A model generated the notes under the pieces. That model saw nothing but the letters and a program-made list of their open reading frames with translations, searched no databases and had not been told where the DNA came from. A DNA stretch of 64,000 bases from Hermatobates lingyangjiaoensis (taxonomy: Eukaryota > Arthropoda > Insecta > Hemiptera > Hermatobatidae). Made by a program: the position numbers and the translations under genes. Location of the stretch: the NCBI GenBank assembly GCA_026182355.1, contig JAPFBL010000068.1, forward strand, positions 6,327,001 to 6,391,000, written 5' to 3'. This document shows positions 45,837-58,394 of the stretch, in pieces; positions within the stretch are counted from its first letter, which is position 1, and the number at the start of each line of letters is the position of its first letter.

Positions 45837-46022
45837 AATGATAGGTTGAGCACTTTAAATGTTCATTACTTGTTCAATCTGTTATAATGTCATATTTCTT
45901 CCTATTGGTAGATTAATTAAGTTATTTACTAATTTCATACTAATTCCTCTTGCTAAAAACCTCAATAGTTCAATTCAACATTCATATATTGTATTTAATT
46001 TCAACTAATTTACTCTGTTCTT

Positions 46023-46274
46023 TTCTAACTTCTAATATAAATTTAATATCCATTTGAATTTAGTATTAATTTAATACTTGTATTATATTGTTCACAATTG
46101 AAATCTTTATGCAGCAAAGAAAAGATTTGGGCAATTGTAAACTTACTTTTGGTTCATTCTGCATTATCACATTTTTTTTTCATACTTTGAAACTGTAGTT
46201 TCTATATATGATCAATCATATTATTAATTTTGATATTATGAAATGTTTATTATTAAAAATTATATCAACACAAT
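46023..46274 (+). repeat. Direct repeat C, unit 2
   Basis: Second unit of direct repeat C. Together with repeat B and the ribozyme-like motif it suggests a duplicated terminal region of a retroelement, but no coding part was found between the units. Confidence 0.8.
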
Positions 46275-47238
46275 TATATAAAAACTTTTTAAGTATCTAT
46301 GAAATTAGTTTTTAAATGTGTTTAAACTAAATTTAATCCTATATCATGTTTATTAAAGAAGTAATTTGCCAAATTTTTCTAATTTCTAGGCTTTTTAACA
46401 CTTTATTTTGATTATTTGAGCATTTGTTTTAATGAAAATAATGAATTTTTTAAAGGTAATTCAGCAAAAAGAAACTTAAATTATGGTAATAATTTCCTTT
46501 TAAAATTATTAAAATTGGATTTGTTTTATTTTAGTAATTACCGAATAAACTTCAAGCTGTTTAAAACATTTTTCTTAACTTACTTCAGTATATTTGTTTG
46601 TGATATATATTTTATATCAAAGAAATATATATCACAAAAAATAGATTAAGATATATGGTTGTGATTTTTGTTTTAGGATATTCATGTTTGTGATATATTT
46701 ATAGATCACTGAGTTGTTACCAGTCTTCAGAGTGATTCACATCTATTTTCCTGATGACGAAGCCATCAAAATATAGCAGTGAGTTTCTGTTTCATTTCTG
46801 TGTGTTCTTTTTTGTGAATATAGTTTACATATATATATTAATAGTTGGATTTTTATTAAATGTCATTTTTTGTTTTGGTTCTTTTGTTGTTGGCTTTGAA
46901 AAAGGTTTAGTTTGAAAAGGAACTTGAAAGGATATGGGGAGAAACTACTTTATTTATTTAAATAAGAAATGAATACCAGATCTGTGTTTTTGTTTGAATA
47001 CCACATTTAGTTGTGTTTAAGCAAAACTAAAGTTTGTTTACATATGAAAAGGATGAACATTCCATATCAGTTGCATTTAATTTTTCAATAAATATTAAAT
47101 ATGGCTCCTGACTTTACTTCACTATTCAATTTTGCCTTACTGAAATTTGAGATTGACAACCTTCTGTTGTAGAAGAATACATGAGGGTTTTCCTATTTTC
47201 TAATACAGGCTGTTAAATGTCGTTTTATTATCAATTTT
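46275..47238. other. AT-rich stretch with a weak CTGATGA motif
   Basis: CCTGATGACGAAGCCATCAA at 46750-46769 has the first hammerhead box but no proper helix II and GAAA; probably decayed or unrelated. The 77-codon frame at 46416-46649 is A/T noise. Confidence 0.35.
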
Positions 47239-49280
47239 TACTTTACTATAAATAAAGTATAGTGATTATGAAAAATTCGATCTTGAGGTTTTGACAGAAT
47301 TACATGTTTTGAGGTCCCAGAGGTTGTTTTATGAAGTTTTTTGATGATGTCTTTGTGTGGGTGGGTGGGTGAGTGTGTTAGCATTGCTTATTACCATGCT
47401 ACGGTCCAGAATCTTTGATGGATCAAGTTGATATTTTACACAAAAATGGGCCCTATCATAGTATAGATGATCCCTATTGTTTGGGAAGAATTATGCATGA
47501 CGGGAAAGTCACTTTTTTTGCCAAAAACCTGTTTATAGACAACATTTTTTCTCGTAAACTCCTAACTTTAGAGTTTTGAAATGTTGGCACTATCTTTGAG
47601 GTTACAAATGTAATAAAAGAAAAATATTCAAAATTTAAAAAAACTGCAAATATTTTTTTTCAATAAAATGTAAAAATTAGAACTTCAATTCAATCTCAAA
47701 GCTTAAGAGAGCCATACAAGCCATGCCGTATGACCGATCAAAATCAAACAATACCTAAAAATAGATCATTGTATGGAGAATGAAATGAGATATTTGTTTT
47801 TAAAATTACATTCGTCAAAGGGGCGTTAAAGTACGATTTCTGTTTTCAGGAAATGTTTTTTTAACGTTAAACGGCTCATTAAGAAACCATGAAAATTTTA
47901 CCAAAAACGGAACAAAAAATTAGTAATTTAGAAAAAAAATCATGAAAGTTCAATCATGGCAAAGTGCAATGAAGCTATAAAAACTGTTTGTTTATCCCAT
48001 ACTAATTGATCACCTGCTATACTTGTCGAATTTTTGATATTTTTTTTTACATTTTTTACGTTGACTTAGAATTTTTTTGAGTGAATTGACCAAAATAATA
48101 TAATGTTTATAGATATAATGAAAATTTTTAAATGATTTAACGACTTATATGTGATATAAAAAGAATATAATTCTTATATGTAAAAATTCAACGACAATAT
48201 AGCATATTAAACATATAATTTCTGATTCTTTTCATGGTATGATGAGTTTGTCTAACAAAATGTTCTAATCGATCTACATGTTGCAACATTCTACAAGGAT
48301 TAATATCAGATGCTGATTTTTTTATGTTTATGAATGACATTATTTTTGGTTAATACTGAAGTTTGTGGAATGAACTTTTTCATCCTGTAAGAGACCTTCT
48401 ATGTTTTCGACTAATATCCATTTTTTCACTATTCTTGTCTAATAGTTCATACCATTATACTTAAAAATTTCAAGCTTCCAGCTTTTAAATTTAAAATTGT
48501 ACAGAAAAGTCGGCTTCGAACTTGATTTGGGAATACAAAAGTCGCTATTTACCAACATATTTTTTCTCAATATACATTTACAGGAAAGTGTAGAGTACAG
48601 CACGTGAGAAAAAATAACATTCAGAGTAAATTGGATTTTTATGATTTTTGACTAAGGGAAAGAAAAGTGAGTTTTTAAAAAACTCTAGCATGCCATAAAA
48701 TTTCCAGTATAATAATTTGATAAAAGACTAAAAATGTAGAACACTATTCAGATTTAAAAAAAAATTATTTTAATAATAATAAATGAAATTAACCTACATC
48801 TTAAATTAAAAATTATCTTAAAACGACATTTTTTCTTACAAATTTTTGACATTTCAGACAAAAAATTTGTAGTGCTTTTAATATACCTAAAATATTTTTA
48901 ATTTCTAAATGGGAAAATTTGTCTTAAGTATTAAATGTAGAAGGAGGTCAGATAAACTATGTAAGAGATCCACTGGCTATTGGAGCAAAAGCCATGCTCT
49001 CTTGTAGGAAATTATTTCGTACAAGCAAATTTTTAATTTACTTTTTATAATGTTATTACTGCTGTAGTTATACTAATGATTGTATAACTGTTAATTGTGT
49101 GACATACAACAAAAGTGGATCAATCGCTATCTGTACTACTTCAGGAATGAAAAACTAATAAACATCTCCCTTTTAGACGATTATATTATGCTTATAATGA
49201 GACATTATATATTATATACCCAAGAAGTTTGATATTAAGTTTACTTATAGTAAAGTTGAGTGTAGGCCACTCCAGATTTT
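47239..49280 (+). mobile_element. HINE-like family copy, longest, both termini present (~2.04 kb)
   Basis: Reference copy for the family. 5' end: TACTTTACTATAAATAAAGT (47239-47258), then GATTATGAAAAATTCGATCT, GAGGTCCCAGAGGTTGTTTT, and a GTGGGTGGGTGGGTGAGTG tract (47355-47375). The middle contains CTACGGTCCAGAATCTTTGA, GGGAAGAATTATGCATGACG and CACCTGCTATACTTGTCGAA. 3' end: TTTACTTATAGTAAA palindrome (49240-49254), hairpin GAGTG-TAGGC-CACTC (49258-49272), then CAGATTTTTT. No open frame of consequence. The same 3' hairpin and CCAGATT ending occur at 12.75 kb and 58.43 kb, so the end is real. Confidence 0.85.
49258..49272 (+). other. 3'-terminal hairpin of the family
   Basis: Five-bp stem GAGTG/CACTC with TAGGC loop, eight bases from the inferred T-rich element end. 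Shared with 12762-12776 (reverse) and 58427-58441. Confidence 0.8.
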
Positions 49281-50740
49281 TTAATATGTTTTGTTCTACT
49301 TGTATACCACTTCTCTTTTATTAATCAGAAGTTATATTCTGGGCTTAAATATTTTGCAATATTTAAAATTACCACTTTGTTTTTAAAAAATATCAATTTT
49401 TAAACAATATTTATTTTACACACATATTTAATCTGTTGATATAATTTGATATTTCATAAAACTGAGGTGAAAGAGTGACTTTATTTAAGTTAAATTTTTA
49501 TTATTATCGACATTAGTAAGCTTAATTTTATGTTGGGATATAGAATCTTCATGAAGATGATACCTTGAGTAGATAGATATAACTTGAGTAAAGTTACGAC
49601 CATCTAGTCATAAACTGAGAGGGCAAATCTGGTATAATATAAATGACACTTTCCCATATTTCGTCATAGATCCAGTTTAACGTCTTATGAGGTGAGTTAC
49701 TGACTATAACAGTTTATGCTGTGTTGGGAATATCATACTCACATATTCAATCATACCATTGAAACAGTGAAAAATTTCTAAACAAATTATTTAGATAATT
49801 CTTAAGTGATCATATTTATTCTTATTTATTATTATATTTATTTAATACTTAAATTATACTTATTTAAATCAGTTATTTCTGATTTATATAATTCTACCAT
49901 TAAATATACATTTAACGTTTTTCTATGTAGCGCAACGTTGCTTTCATACAAGCTGTATATATGAAAAGGAGCCATGTAAACATTAATTTTGTTGTTTAAT
50001 TCTTTAGTATGAGGGTCTCTATAAAAATGTAATAGGGAGTTTGTAAATGATAAAGTAAAAAAAAAGTATTTTTTTATTATAAAACGCAGTAATTTCAACT
50101 TATTGCCAATGAGATATATGGGTAGTTCTTATTCATGTGAACCACTTCAGGTTTTTAAATGTAACTATTGTTATATAGTTAAATTCATGCTGAACTATAC
50201 AAAGTCAATGTTAAACGAAATTATTGAAGTCCATATGCTCTCATTCTTCTCTGCAACCTCGTAGTCTTGGCCCACCTGAGTGCAAACTTATTTTGCTGGT
50301 TATTCTATTAATTTTGAACAGATCAGTTTACCAGACAAGAGCTCCTTGCATGAAATCAGGAAACTTATAATCACAGTAATTATTTGTGATAACTTTGACA
50401 TATGCTACTTTAAAATCATCAATGAGGACCAGTGCGTCTCCAACATGTCTAAATATTTAATATACCGTTCTACTAAAGTTTTGTAACGTTACCTCAGAAA
50501 GAAGAATTTTTTTTCGAGCCATTTTCAATAATCAGAAAGTTTCCTTTATCTAAAAGATTTTAAATACCTAATAGGAGACTTTTAATAACTTATATAAGTA
50601 ATCGAAATTTTATAAGTTACTAATATTATGCTTAATGTTTGGCAAAATTTTCTTTGTTTTTAATTATCAGTTTAACTTAAAAAAAAACATTTACAGAAAT
50701 CATTAAATGTACTATAACCTCCCTATTTGTCGTTGAAATT
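49281..50740. other. AT-rich non-coding stretch
   Basis: A plus-strand frame at 50280-50486 (68 codons, contains SLPDKSSLHEIRKLIITVII) has slightly protein-like composition but no recognised domain. The 86-codon minus-strand frame at 49838-50098 is A/T noise. Nothing else. Confidence 0.35.
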
Positions 50741-50744
50741 TTCA

Positions 50745-51300
50745 AAAATATCGTTTCACTCATCTTGACATTTGGTGCCTTTTTTGGGCATGATTTCTAG
50801 GTAATCCGTCAGGTGGTATGAGTTGTACCCTTCTTAGTAGCTTTTAGATCCAATTATAAGTCAACATTTTTACCTTTTACTGAATTAAATTCTTTTTCAC
50901 TTTTTTTTGAGAAAAGTTACAATTTTTTTCATTTTTTCTTCTGTCACTTTCATAATAATCCTAAAATGTTGTTTAAGCGTTAGGTTTGCTAATTTACGAG
51001 GAAAAAATGTGGTCTAAAATAAGAATTTATATAAAAGGGACTTTTTCATCATTTAAAATTAGTCAATAACAATGGGGAACATCTACACTATAAGGTCAAT
51101 TTTTATGTATAATCAATCTATCCATCAAACGGTGAGGCTCATAGCGTGTTTATAATATGCCCGGACAACGCTTACCCACTCATACACATATACTCAAATT
51201 ACATTGGAAAAACGTCAAAAAAGGACTTGGCAGGTATCAAACAAGCAAATTTGTCAATATCTTTAGACAGTTTTTTTTTAATTGCTGATATGCTTAATTC
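50745..51300 (-). mobile_element. HINE-like family copy, divergent, reverse
   Basis: Divergent reverse-oriented copy: GTCAGGTGGTATGAGTTGTA, TCCAATTATAAGTCAACATT, GGGACTTTTTCATCAT, CTATCCATCAAACGGTGAGG, the CCCACTCATACACATATACT tract (51176-51195) and an AAAACGTCAAAAAAGGACTT block follow the family order but with heavy change. Confidence 0.6.
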
Positions 51301-51344
51301 ACAGTAAACCAGAATGAGAGCACTGACAACCTCTGTAATATTTT

Positions 51345-52497
51345 TTACTTATTATAAGTAAAGTATATTAATGATAAAAAAAATACAATTTTTTTGTGCC
51401 GTTCTTCCGGTGATTTTCGTGCATATATGTCTATCTGTGAGTTAGCATGTGGGAGAGTGGGTGTATGTTTAAAAGTTTGAGGGAACGCTACAAACCACAC
51501 TGTTGGTGGTAGACAGTTCATGTTTTTTAGAAATGTGACCCTATAGTATATTGTGCCCTATTACTTTTGGACAATATTGCATCATGCAAGGGTTACAATT
51601 TCCCACCAAAATGATATTTTAAACAAATATTTTTTTCCCCCTAAGCTACTACTTCTAGAACATTGAAAAATCGATGATATTATGAAACAGACAAAATGTA
51701 ATTCCAAAAGAAACATTAGATATTTATAACAAAGAAGAAGGTGTTTTATATATCAAACTGTGAATGCTTTGATTTATGATTGACTTCAAAACAAATATAT
51801 ATTTTTACCACTCTAGCGTGCCTGTTTGTCTAGAGATAGTATTACAATCAATATAACTATTGCCTTTGTATGTCTTGCACTCTTGAACAGATCTAGTTGT
51901 GAAAGTTATGTCCGATGTGCATTCACAACTCCATAATTTTTGGGTTATATTGAAGCATGCGCATGCTATTTTTCAATATAGCTACTACTTTCAAGAATTA
52001 TATAAAAGTCTCTTTCTTGGACAGAATGTGATTTTACATAATACTACTCACTTTACTGTAAAGTTTTGAACTGTCGGAGATACTGTAAAATTGATAAAGA
52101 AATAACTGAAGAAAACATACATTTTTAATCCAATAGAAAAGATATATTTTGCATGAACATGAAACTGCATGAATGAGTTATGCTTTTACGGTTTATTTTA
52201 TGATTTCAGCAAATGTTTTATTGATTTTAAAAAGCTAAAATAATCAATATTTTAGCTTTTAGTGGTAGATAATATGATATAATTTAGTGGTAGATAATAG
52301 TTCAATAATCATATGAACTATAGGAAAATATAATTCATTAAAAAAAATCAACCGAGAGTTTGTAATCCTACAAAGATTTAAAAAAAATGCCCACTAGATG
52401 CAAAAGCAATTTCACTGTTAAAGGAAAAAAATCATCTTGAAATAAAATGTTATTTTTACTGTATGTGTTTACATTGACTTTGTAATTTATTACAAGA
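51345..52497 (+). mobile_element. HINE-like family copy, divergent, forward
   Basis: Starts with TACTTATTATAAGTAAAGTA (51347-51366) and keeps a GTGGGAGAGTGGGTG tract (51450-51464), a CATGCAAGGGTTACAATTTC block and a TTTTTCCCCCTAAGCTACTA block (family form CTCCTAAACT). It runs to GTTTACATTGACTTTG at about 52470-52485, which corresponds to roughly two-thirds of the family. It lies head-to-head with the reverse copy at 50.75-51.3 kb. Confidence 0.6.
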
Positions 52498-52525
52498 AGT
52501 CTGGAGTTGCCTACACTTACCTATA
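52498..52525 (-). mobile_element. Isolated 3' end of the family in reverse orientation
   Basis: GTCTGGAGTTGCCTACACTT is the reverse complement of a decayed GTGTAGGCCACTCCAGA 3' end. It abuts the truncated forward copy ending at 52497, so an inversion or a second nested copy took place here. Confidence 0.5.
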
Positions 52526-55208
52526 TTTCAAGCATGAATAATGTCACAGTAGTTCAAAATCGATTAAGTTTTGGTTTTCTTTTAACGTGTCTGTCGTTTA
52601 GACGCAATATGAAACTTTCTCGTAAATTATTATTAGTTTCTTATACAACCAATTAAATTATTTTCTTGGTGTTGTTACAGCTACATTCATTTTATTAGTA
52701 ACAAGGCACTTGAAACTAAAGAACTCCATTTTTTTGTGTACCTCTGGGAGTTACAATTTACTGTTTTGTATTAATGAAAGCATTAATACAAAATTTAAAT
52801 AAAAATACATTTAAATGATACATTTAAATAAAATATGTATCTTTGAGGCTTACATTATTTCCACTTAAGAAATAATTCCCGTATAAGGAATATTTTGGCT
52901 AGATGTATATGCATGAATTTCTGCTTTACCCATACTTAGAGGATTTGTAGATCATGGGGTATTTGGGAAAGGTCAAGGGCCGTACCATCAAGCATTGATC
53001 TTCTAAACCAACAAGGTCCCTTCCTGAGGGCTTCATCTAATAGCTACAAGTCGTGTTGTCACAGATGCAATAACTACACTAATTATTCTTGCCTTAAATT
53101 GTTGGAATCCATTCTATAGTCTTGACTCAAAACCACTATAAATTAGTTTTGAATCATTAAATTTTAAACCAAGTTATCAGAAGCTTTTTCAATATACAAG
53201 AATCAGTCCTGAGTGAATCCATTAATACTTATAATGTTCTCTATTTTGTTATATTACAATAAAAAAAAAATAAAACGTTAAATGTTATTTTCAGTATAAT
53301 TGCAGACAATATTTTTCTTGTTCACACTTATAAGAGGGTATTAAACGTAAATATGACATCTGAAGGACCATTAATAAAGGTGCACAAAAATCAGCTTTTA
53401 AAACATACTTCATACATATACTTTGAATTTCAGTAGATAATGGCGTCAGAAATGGAAAAAAAAAGATATTGTAATAATGTCATCCAATTCAACTTAGATA
53501 CCATTAATGAAATTAAAAATGTTTTCTAAAAAAAAAGGAATTGTAAGAAAATTGTTCTTGTTGAATAAAATGGTTCGGTTGTTTGGTAGTTTGAATGGTT
53601 CATTATTTTAAATCGCTGGTTCTTAAAGGAAGAGAGGGAAGCACTGAGAGAGAGAACTGGCTTGATTTTCAAGAAAATTCTATGTGAAGCGCAACCAATG
53701 AAGTTAATGACGATCCAACAATACTGCTTGATCGCCTTAAGGAGTGTCTTTATTGTGACACAAGAGAATTGAAAAGACCCTGGAATTGTCTAGCACGTCC
53801 TCAACGTGTCACGTATACTTCATGCCTATGCTGGAGTAAAATATAATTTCCAATGCAACATATTTCTAAAACTTATTAACAGTTGATTCATCTTGAAAAT
53901 TATTTGAAAAACATTTATGATAAATCAGCATATTTGAATTTTTAGAAATAAACTAATTTTTATTAACTAATTGCAAGTTATCGTCACACGATCATGATTA
54001 TTGTAAAGGATGATAGAACAGAATATCCATTGAAATATACTGCCTTGATTGACTCCAGGAAGGATAATTTACTCAGATAGGAGTTCAAATTCGTTACTAT
54101 AGCTCATCGACAAATGATTCCATATTGTCACAATTACATTTTCCTGCGCTATTCTTTGACAAACAGAGTTAGTTTACTTATATTATGGAATAATTATACA
54201 TCAGTAAACTTATATATTGGTTACCTAACAATGTAGGAGGATTTAAATCTATCTTGTGTGGTTTAAACCACAATCTCTACTTTTGTATATTTTCCGATTC
54301 CTCTAAATCATTTCATAGTGGTCTCAATATATCTCAATCATTTTTTTCTACTTTCTAATAACAATATTCTCATTCCAATAATTATCATCTATCTTCATTA
54401 TTTATTCTTTATTTTTGGTCCAATTCATTAACTTTATTTGGATAAGTATTAAATGACAATTGTTCTTTCAAACTATTTTTCATCCAGATTTACATGCTAA
54501 TATATTTCAAATCATATGACTTTAGAATAAAATAAAAAAATTAGTTTTAAAAATACTACTACATTTGGTCTTTAAACTATTCTTTATTGTCTGTTCAAAC
54601 AATACTCTTCAACTTATGCTCGCAAATTGGTTGTGTGGCGATTATTATGCTGCCATAATCTTAAAACATTTCATATTGTAAAATTTTTGCCAGCCTCTTT
54701 CATATATCTTTCAATTCACCAGTCAGTAACGCATGTGTTCTTAGTAACAAAATTCTTTTCTTTTTCTTCACCCACGCTCAATTTATAGGTTTAGGCATAA
54801 TGTGCTATTCTAGGAGCAAGATTTTAGCTTAACTTCTTCTTATTTGTTACTCATTATATTTTGTGAGTTGTTACATTACTGTGACAGCAATATCAATTAA
54901 TAAATGTAGTATTAATTTATACATATGGACAGAAATTTATTGATGGTACTTTGTGTGTTATAGTTTCTAATAAAACTGTTTGTTGATTTTCTAATGGATA
55001 ATTGTATTATTTATTTTGTTGGTCCAAGGAAATATATCAAATAAACTTGAAAGAAAATCTAACCAATCTATGATTCATTATGGTCGTATATATAAATAAT
55101 ATAATAGGTTTCATTTAATATGATAATTTTTTAATAAATTAAAAAGTATAATTGAAGGAGAATCTAACGATTGTCTTATTACTAAATATAAGAGTTCCTT
55201 CATTTTTT
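52526..55208. other. AT-rich stretch with two less A/T-rich patches
   Basis: Patches at about 52945-53060 and 53625-53830 are locally richer in G+C and have short frames on both strands (for example LLNQQGPFLRASSNSYK at about 53000-53050, plus) but nothing recognisable. The rest is A/T-rich. Confidence 0.35.
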
Positions 55209-56870
55209 TACTTTACGGTAAGGAAAGTATAGTGGTCATGGAAAAAATTTGATCTTGGGATTTTGATGGATTTACGACATACATATTTTTGTACATATTT
55301 TTGAGGTCTCCAAAGTCTTTTTATGATGTTTTTTTGATGTCGTCTGTGTGTGTGTGCGTGTGTGTTTGCGTGTGTGTTTGTATGTGGGTGGTTGGATGGG
55401 TGGTGAGTGTGTACTATAAAGTTACAACAATGAACAATGTGGTGAGTTTAAAGTTTACAACAATCTTTGTTGTAAGAAATTAATGTTCTATACCAAAATG
55501 GACCTTGAATGTAAACTTGCCCAATCGTTTAGGAACAATTATGCATGATGAAAAGTCACTTTTTTTACTAAGGGATATTTTTGATAACCTATCCATAAAT
55601 GTTTTTTGATAAACTAAATTTCTTTTTCAAACTATTAACTCTGAATTCTTGAAATTTTGGCATTTACATGGAAGCAACCAAAGCAACGACTTAAAATATG
55701 CTCAGATTTTTAAAACAACTGGGAATATATTTTTTTGTTCAATAAAATATAAACATTTTGACTAATGATTCAATCTGACAGCTTGTGAGGAAGATTCAAG
55801 TCATACCGTTTGATGAGTCAAGATAAAATTATACCAAAAACAAAGTACGAGTATTATGTGAGACATGTCCTGAAATTTTTTTTTTAAAAAATACATTAAC
55901 CAAAACAGCGTTATGTTTATGTTTTCAGAATATGCTTTTTGACGCTAATTGGCTCATTAAAGAACAATGAAATGTTGTCAAAAAATGGAACAGAATAAGA
56001 ACTGCTGAAGTTTGAAATATCGCAAGATCAACATGATCCACTATATTTCTGGAATTTGTTTCCATTTACTTACATTCTTTACATTGACTTAGATGTTGTT
56101 TAAATGACCGACTAAAATGAATTTGATGCTTAAGGGTTTAGAGAACAAATTTGAAATAATATAATGACTTAATATGAGTTGTAAGAAGAAGAAAATACCT
56201 ACATGTAATAAATCAATGCTATTAAAATCTATTTCTTCTGATGCTTTCGATGGTGTGATAGTTTTATCTAACAAAATGCCCTACTCAATCTAGATTTATA
56301 CCCTTGAACAAACCATATCACACTTAAATTTTCTTCTGTTTGTGAGTCATATTATCGTTAGGTAATATTAAAGTACGAGGAGTGAACTCTTTCGTTCTAT
56401 AGAACTGCTATTGTATGAGAAATATATAGCTTTTTCACTATACTAGTCTAATAGATCATGTTCATTCCTTTTAAAAATTTCTAGCTTCCAGTCATAAATG
56501 TTTAAATTATACTGTATTACCGGCCTTGGATATGATTTCAATCTGCAAAACAGGTTAATTATTGATATTCTTTTTTTACCAATATATAATTACAGCGACA
56601 GTATAACAGAATACATCACGCAATAAAAAGATAACAATAGATCAGAGTAAATTAGATTTTTAACATTTTTGACAAAGGGAAAGAAAAGGGATTTTATAAA
56701 ATAAACTAGCATGTAATAAAATTCTGAGTGTAATATTTTTATAAAAGATTAAAGTGTAAAACATAATTTAATATTAAAAACATTCTTTGAAAAAAAAATA
56801 AATAAAATTATTCTTCTTTATAAACTAAAATTCATAAATTATTTGAACATTGGATAAACGCATATATAAA
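55209..56870 (+). mobile_element. HINE-like family copy (~1.66 kb, 3' end missing)
   Basis: Begins with TACTTTACGGTAAGGAAAGT (55209-55228), then GTGGTCATGGAAAAAATTTG, the GTGTGTGTGCGTGTGTGTTT tract (55344-55400), AATTATGCATGATGAAAAGT, ACTAATGATTCAATCTGACA, TTACATTCTTTACATTGACT, AACAAAATGCCCTACTCAAT and CTAGCTTCCAGTCATAAATG, in the family order. The match fades near 56870 before the 3' palindrome. The 61-codon reverse frame inside is not conserved. Confidence 0.75.
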
Positions 56871-57039
56871 ACATAAAAAACTGTCTAGTTTACATTAAAT
56901 CAATGATAAATTGATTTAATTTCATTCTTCATTTGTGTGGTCTCTGCAATTATTTCTGCAAATAAAATATTATAAAGAGTTCCAGAAATACTACATATCT
57001 ATAAAGAAACTTAGAACAATTAAAAGCACACACTTACAG

Positions 57040-57165
57040 TCTCTAATTATTGGTTTGAACCGTCCTCAAGAGAAATAAGAGAGGCCACAGGTTCAGAGAT
57101 GGCTGGAAACCAACAATGTTGGCGCATCGGCATCCACTCATAGAGAAAAAGGTAGACAGGAAAGA
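57040..57165 (+). repeat. Inverted repeat D, left arm
   Basis: Reads in the same sense as the reverse complement of 57745-57882: TCTCTAATT, GAAATAAGAGAGG, GATGGCTGGAAACCAACAAT (GACGGCTGGAGACCAACAAT in the other arm) and AAGGTAGACAGGAAAGA. Moderately diverged and less A/T-rich than the surroundings. A frame with SSREIREATGSEMAG may be remnant coding sequence. Confidence 0.7.
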
Positions 57166-57350
57166 ATTTATAATTAAATTAAATTAGAAAATATGAAAAC
57201 AATATAAATAAAATTAAATATTATAAATTTATAAAATTAAATATAAAAACTGAAGTAATTAATTAATAAAGGATAACAAAGTGTATTTGATAATAAAAGA
57301 TGAAATGCAAAGACAAGGGACTTAATAAAAGACTAATCAAATTATCACTT

Positions 57351-57580
57351 TTAATCAAGACAAAGTGCACTGCGAGCACTTAATAACCAAATATGGGCTT
57401 CTTTGGAGGCTCTTAGGGTGATTTCTTTGCACCCAGAGGGAATTTTTGCAAAATCTGCAACCTGTAGCACTCATTAAAGGGGAGACCGTGGCTGTTGGCA
57501 TGTAGGGCGATGGGATGATGGGAGTGGTGTTGATTGAAGGTCTGTTATTGTCCATACGGAGACTAAACTCCGTAATTATA
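57351..57580 (-). pseudogene. GIY-YIG-like endonuclease C-terminal fragment, probably from a PLE
   Basis: On the minus strand, from about 57575, the frame begins TEFSLRMDNNR, in the position of the conserved Arg after the YIG motif (family form GxxFxxRxxxH). With one frame change it continues HHPIALHANSHGLPF, then YRLQILQKFPLGAK, then after another change LRASKEAHIWLLSARSALC, ending in TAA at 57351. P-(V/I)-A-x-H followed by H...F and a later (R)E-x-x-W-(I/L) block is the layout of GIY-YIG domains in Penelope-like and related retroelements. The catalytic GIY and YIG words are missing at the upstream end. Two frameshifts make it dead. Confidence 0.5.
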
Positions 57581-57744
57581 ATTATTATTTAATTATTTCA
57601 TTTTTTATTATTTAATTACTTTTTTATTTAATATTTTTTTTGTATTCGCAGTTTTATCTTATTTTATCATAGGTTAGTCCGTACTTTTATTTGTACATCC
57701 AATCCTCTGTTCATTCCTCAATTTTTTCCTTTAGTAATATATTA

Positions 57745-57882
57745 TCTTTCTTGTCTACCTTATTCTCTGCGACCGAGCGCGCATTTGGCAACATTGTTGG
57801 TCTCCAGCCGTCTCTGGTCCAGTGGGCTTGGTTTTCCTCTCTTATCTCTTCTGAAGGTAGTTCAAATAAAAAATTAGAGATT
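57745..57882 (-). repeat. Inverted repeat D, right arm
   Basis: Right arm of the inverted pair enclosing the GIY-YIG-like fragment. On the minus strand a frame reads SEEIREENQAHWTRDGWRPT; (R)EIREA..NRD.GW is reminiscent of the extreme C-terminus of GIY-YIG retroelement proteins, but I am not certain. The 64-codon plus-strand frame over it is a shadow. Confidence 0.65.
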
Positions 57883-57889
57883 TAAGTTT

Positions 57890-58394
57890 GTGGATTTAAT
57901 TTCTTTTGTTTCTTTATGTGCATTGAACTATTATATATATATTCATTGAATATGTATACTTCTTAAAATGTTATTTTATTTTCACTAATTGATAAAGATA
58001 TTTGATGAGTAAGAATTTCCTTAAATTTTCATAATTTGTTATTATTACAGCCTCATTGTTACAGTTATATAACAATAAGGCTATAATGATGTAGCATGCA
58101 GAATTTAAAAAAATATATTATGCATTTTAATTTTATCAATTCATTTTTTTAGTTAACATGAGATTTAGGGAATTAAATGCAATGATTTCGAACCCCCACC
58201 ATTTTGGATAAACAGATACGACTAGGACAGCGACATAAAGCACAAATTTATGATTTAATCAGAAAAAGAAAATAAATTAGAGAAATTTTCATATTTTTAA
58301 ACAACTAAATGATATTTTTTGCAATTAAATATAAAGGTAAGAAGACTTATGATGAAGTATGAAAGCTTTTGACAAAAGTCATTACTCTATTCAC
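57890..58394. other. AT-rich non-coding stretch
   Basis: Nothing supported; an AATAAGGCT/AGCCTCATT-type small palindrome lies around 58050-58082. Confidence 0.4.

Noticed and set aside
46750..46785. A fourth hammerhead ribozyme
   Set aside because: CTGATGA is present but helix II is not formed and GAAA is absent; treated as decayed or coincidental.
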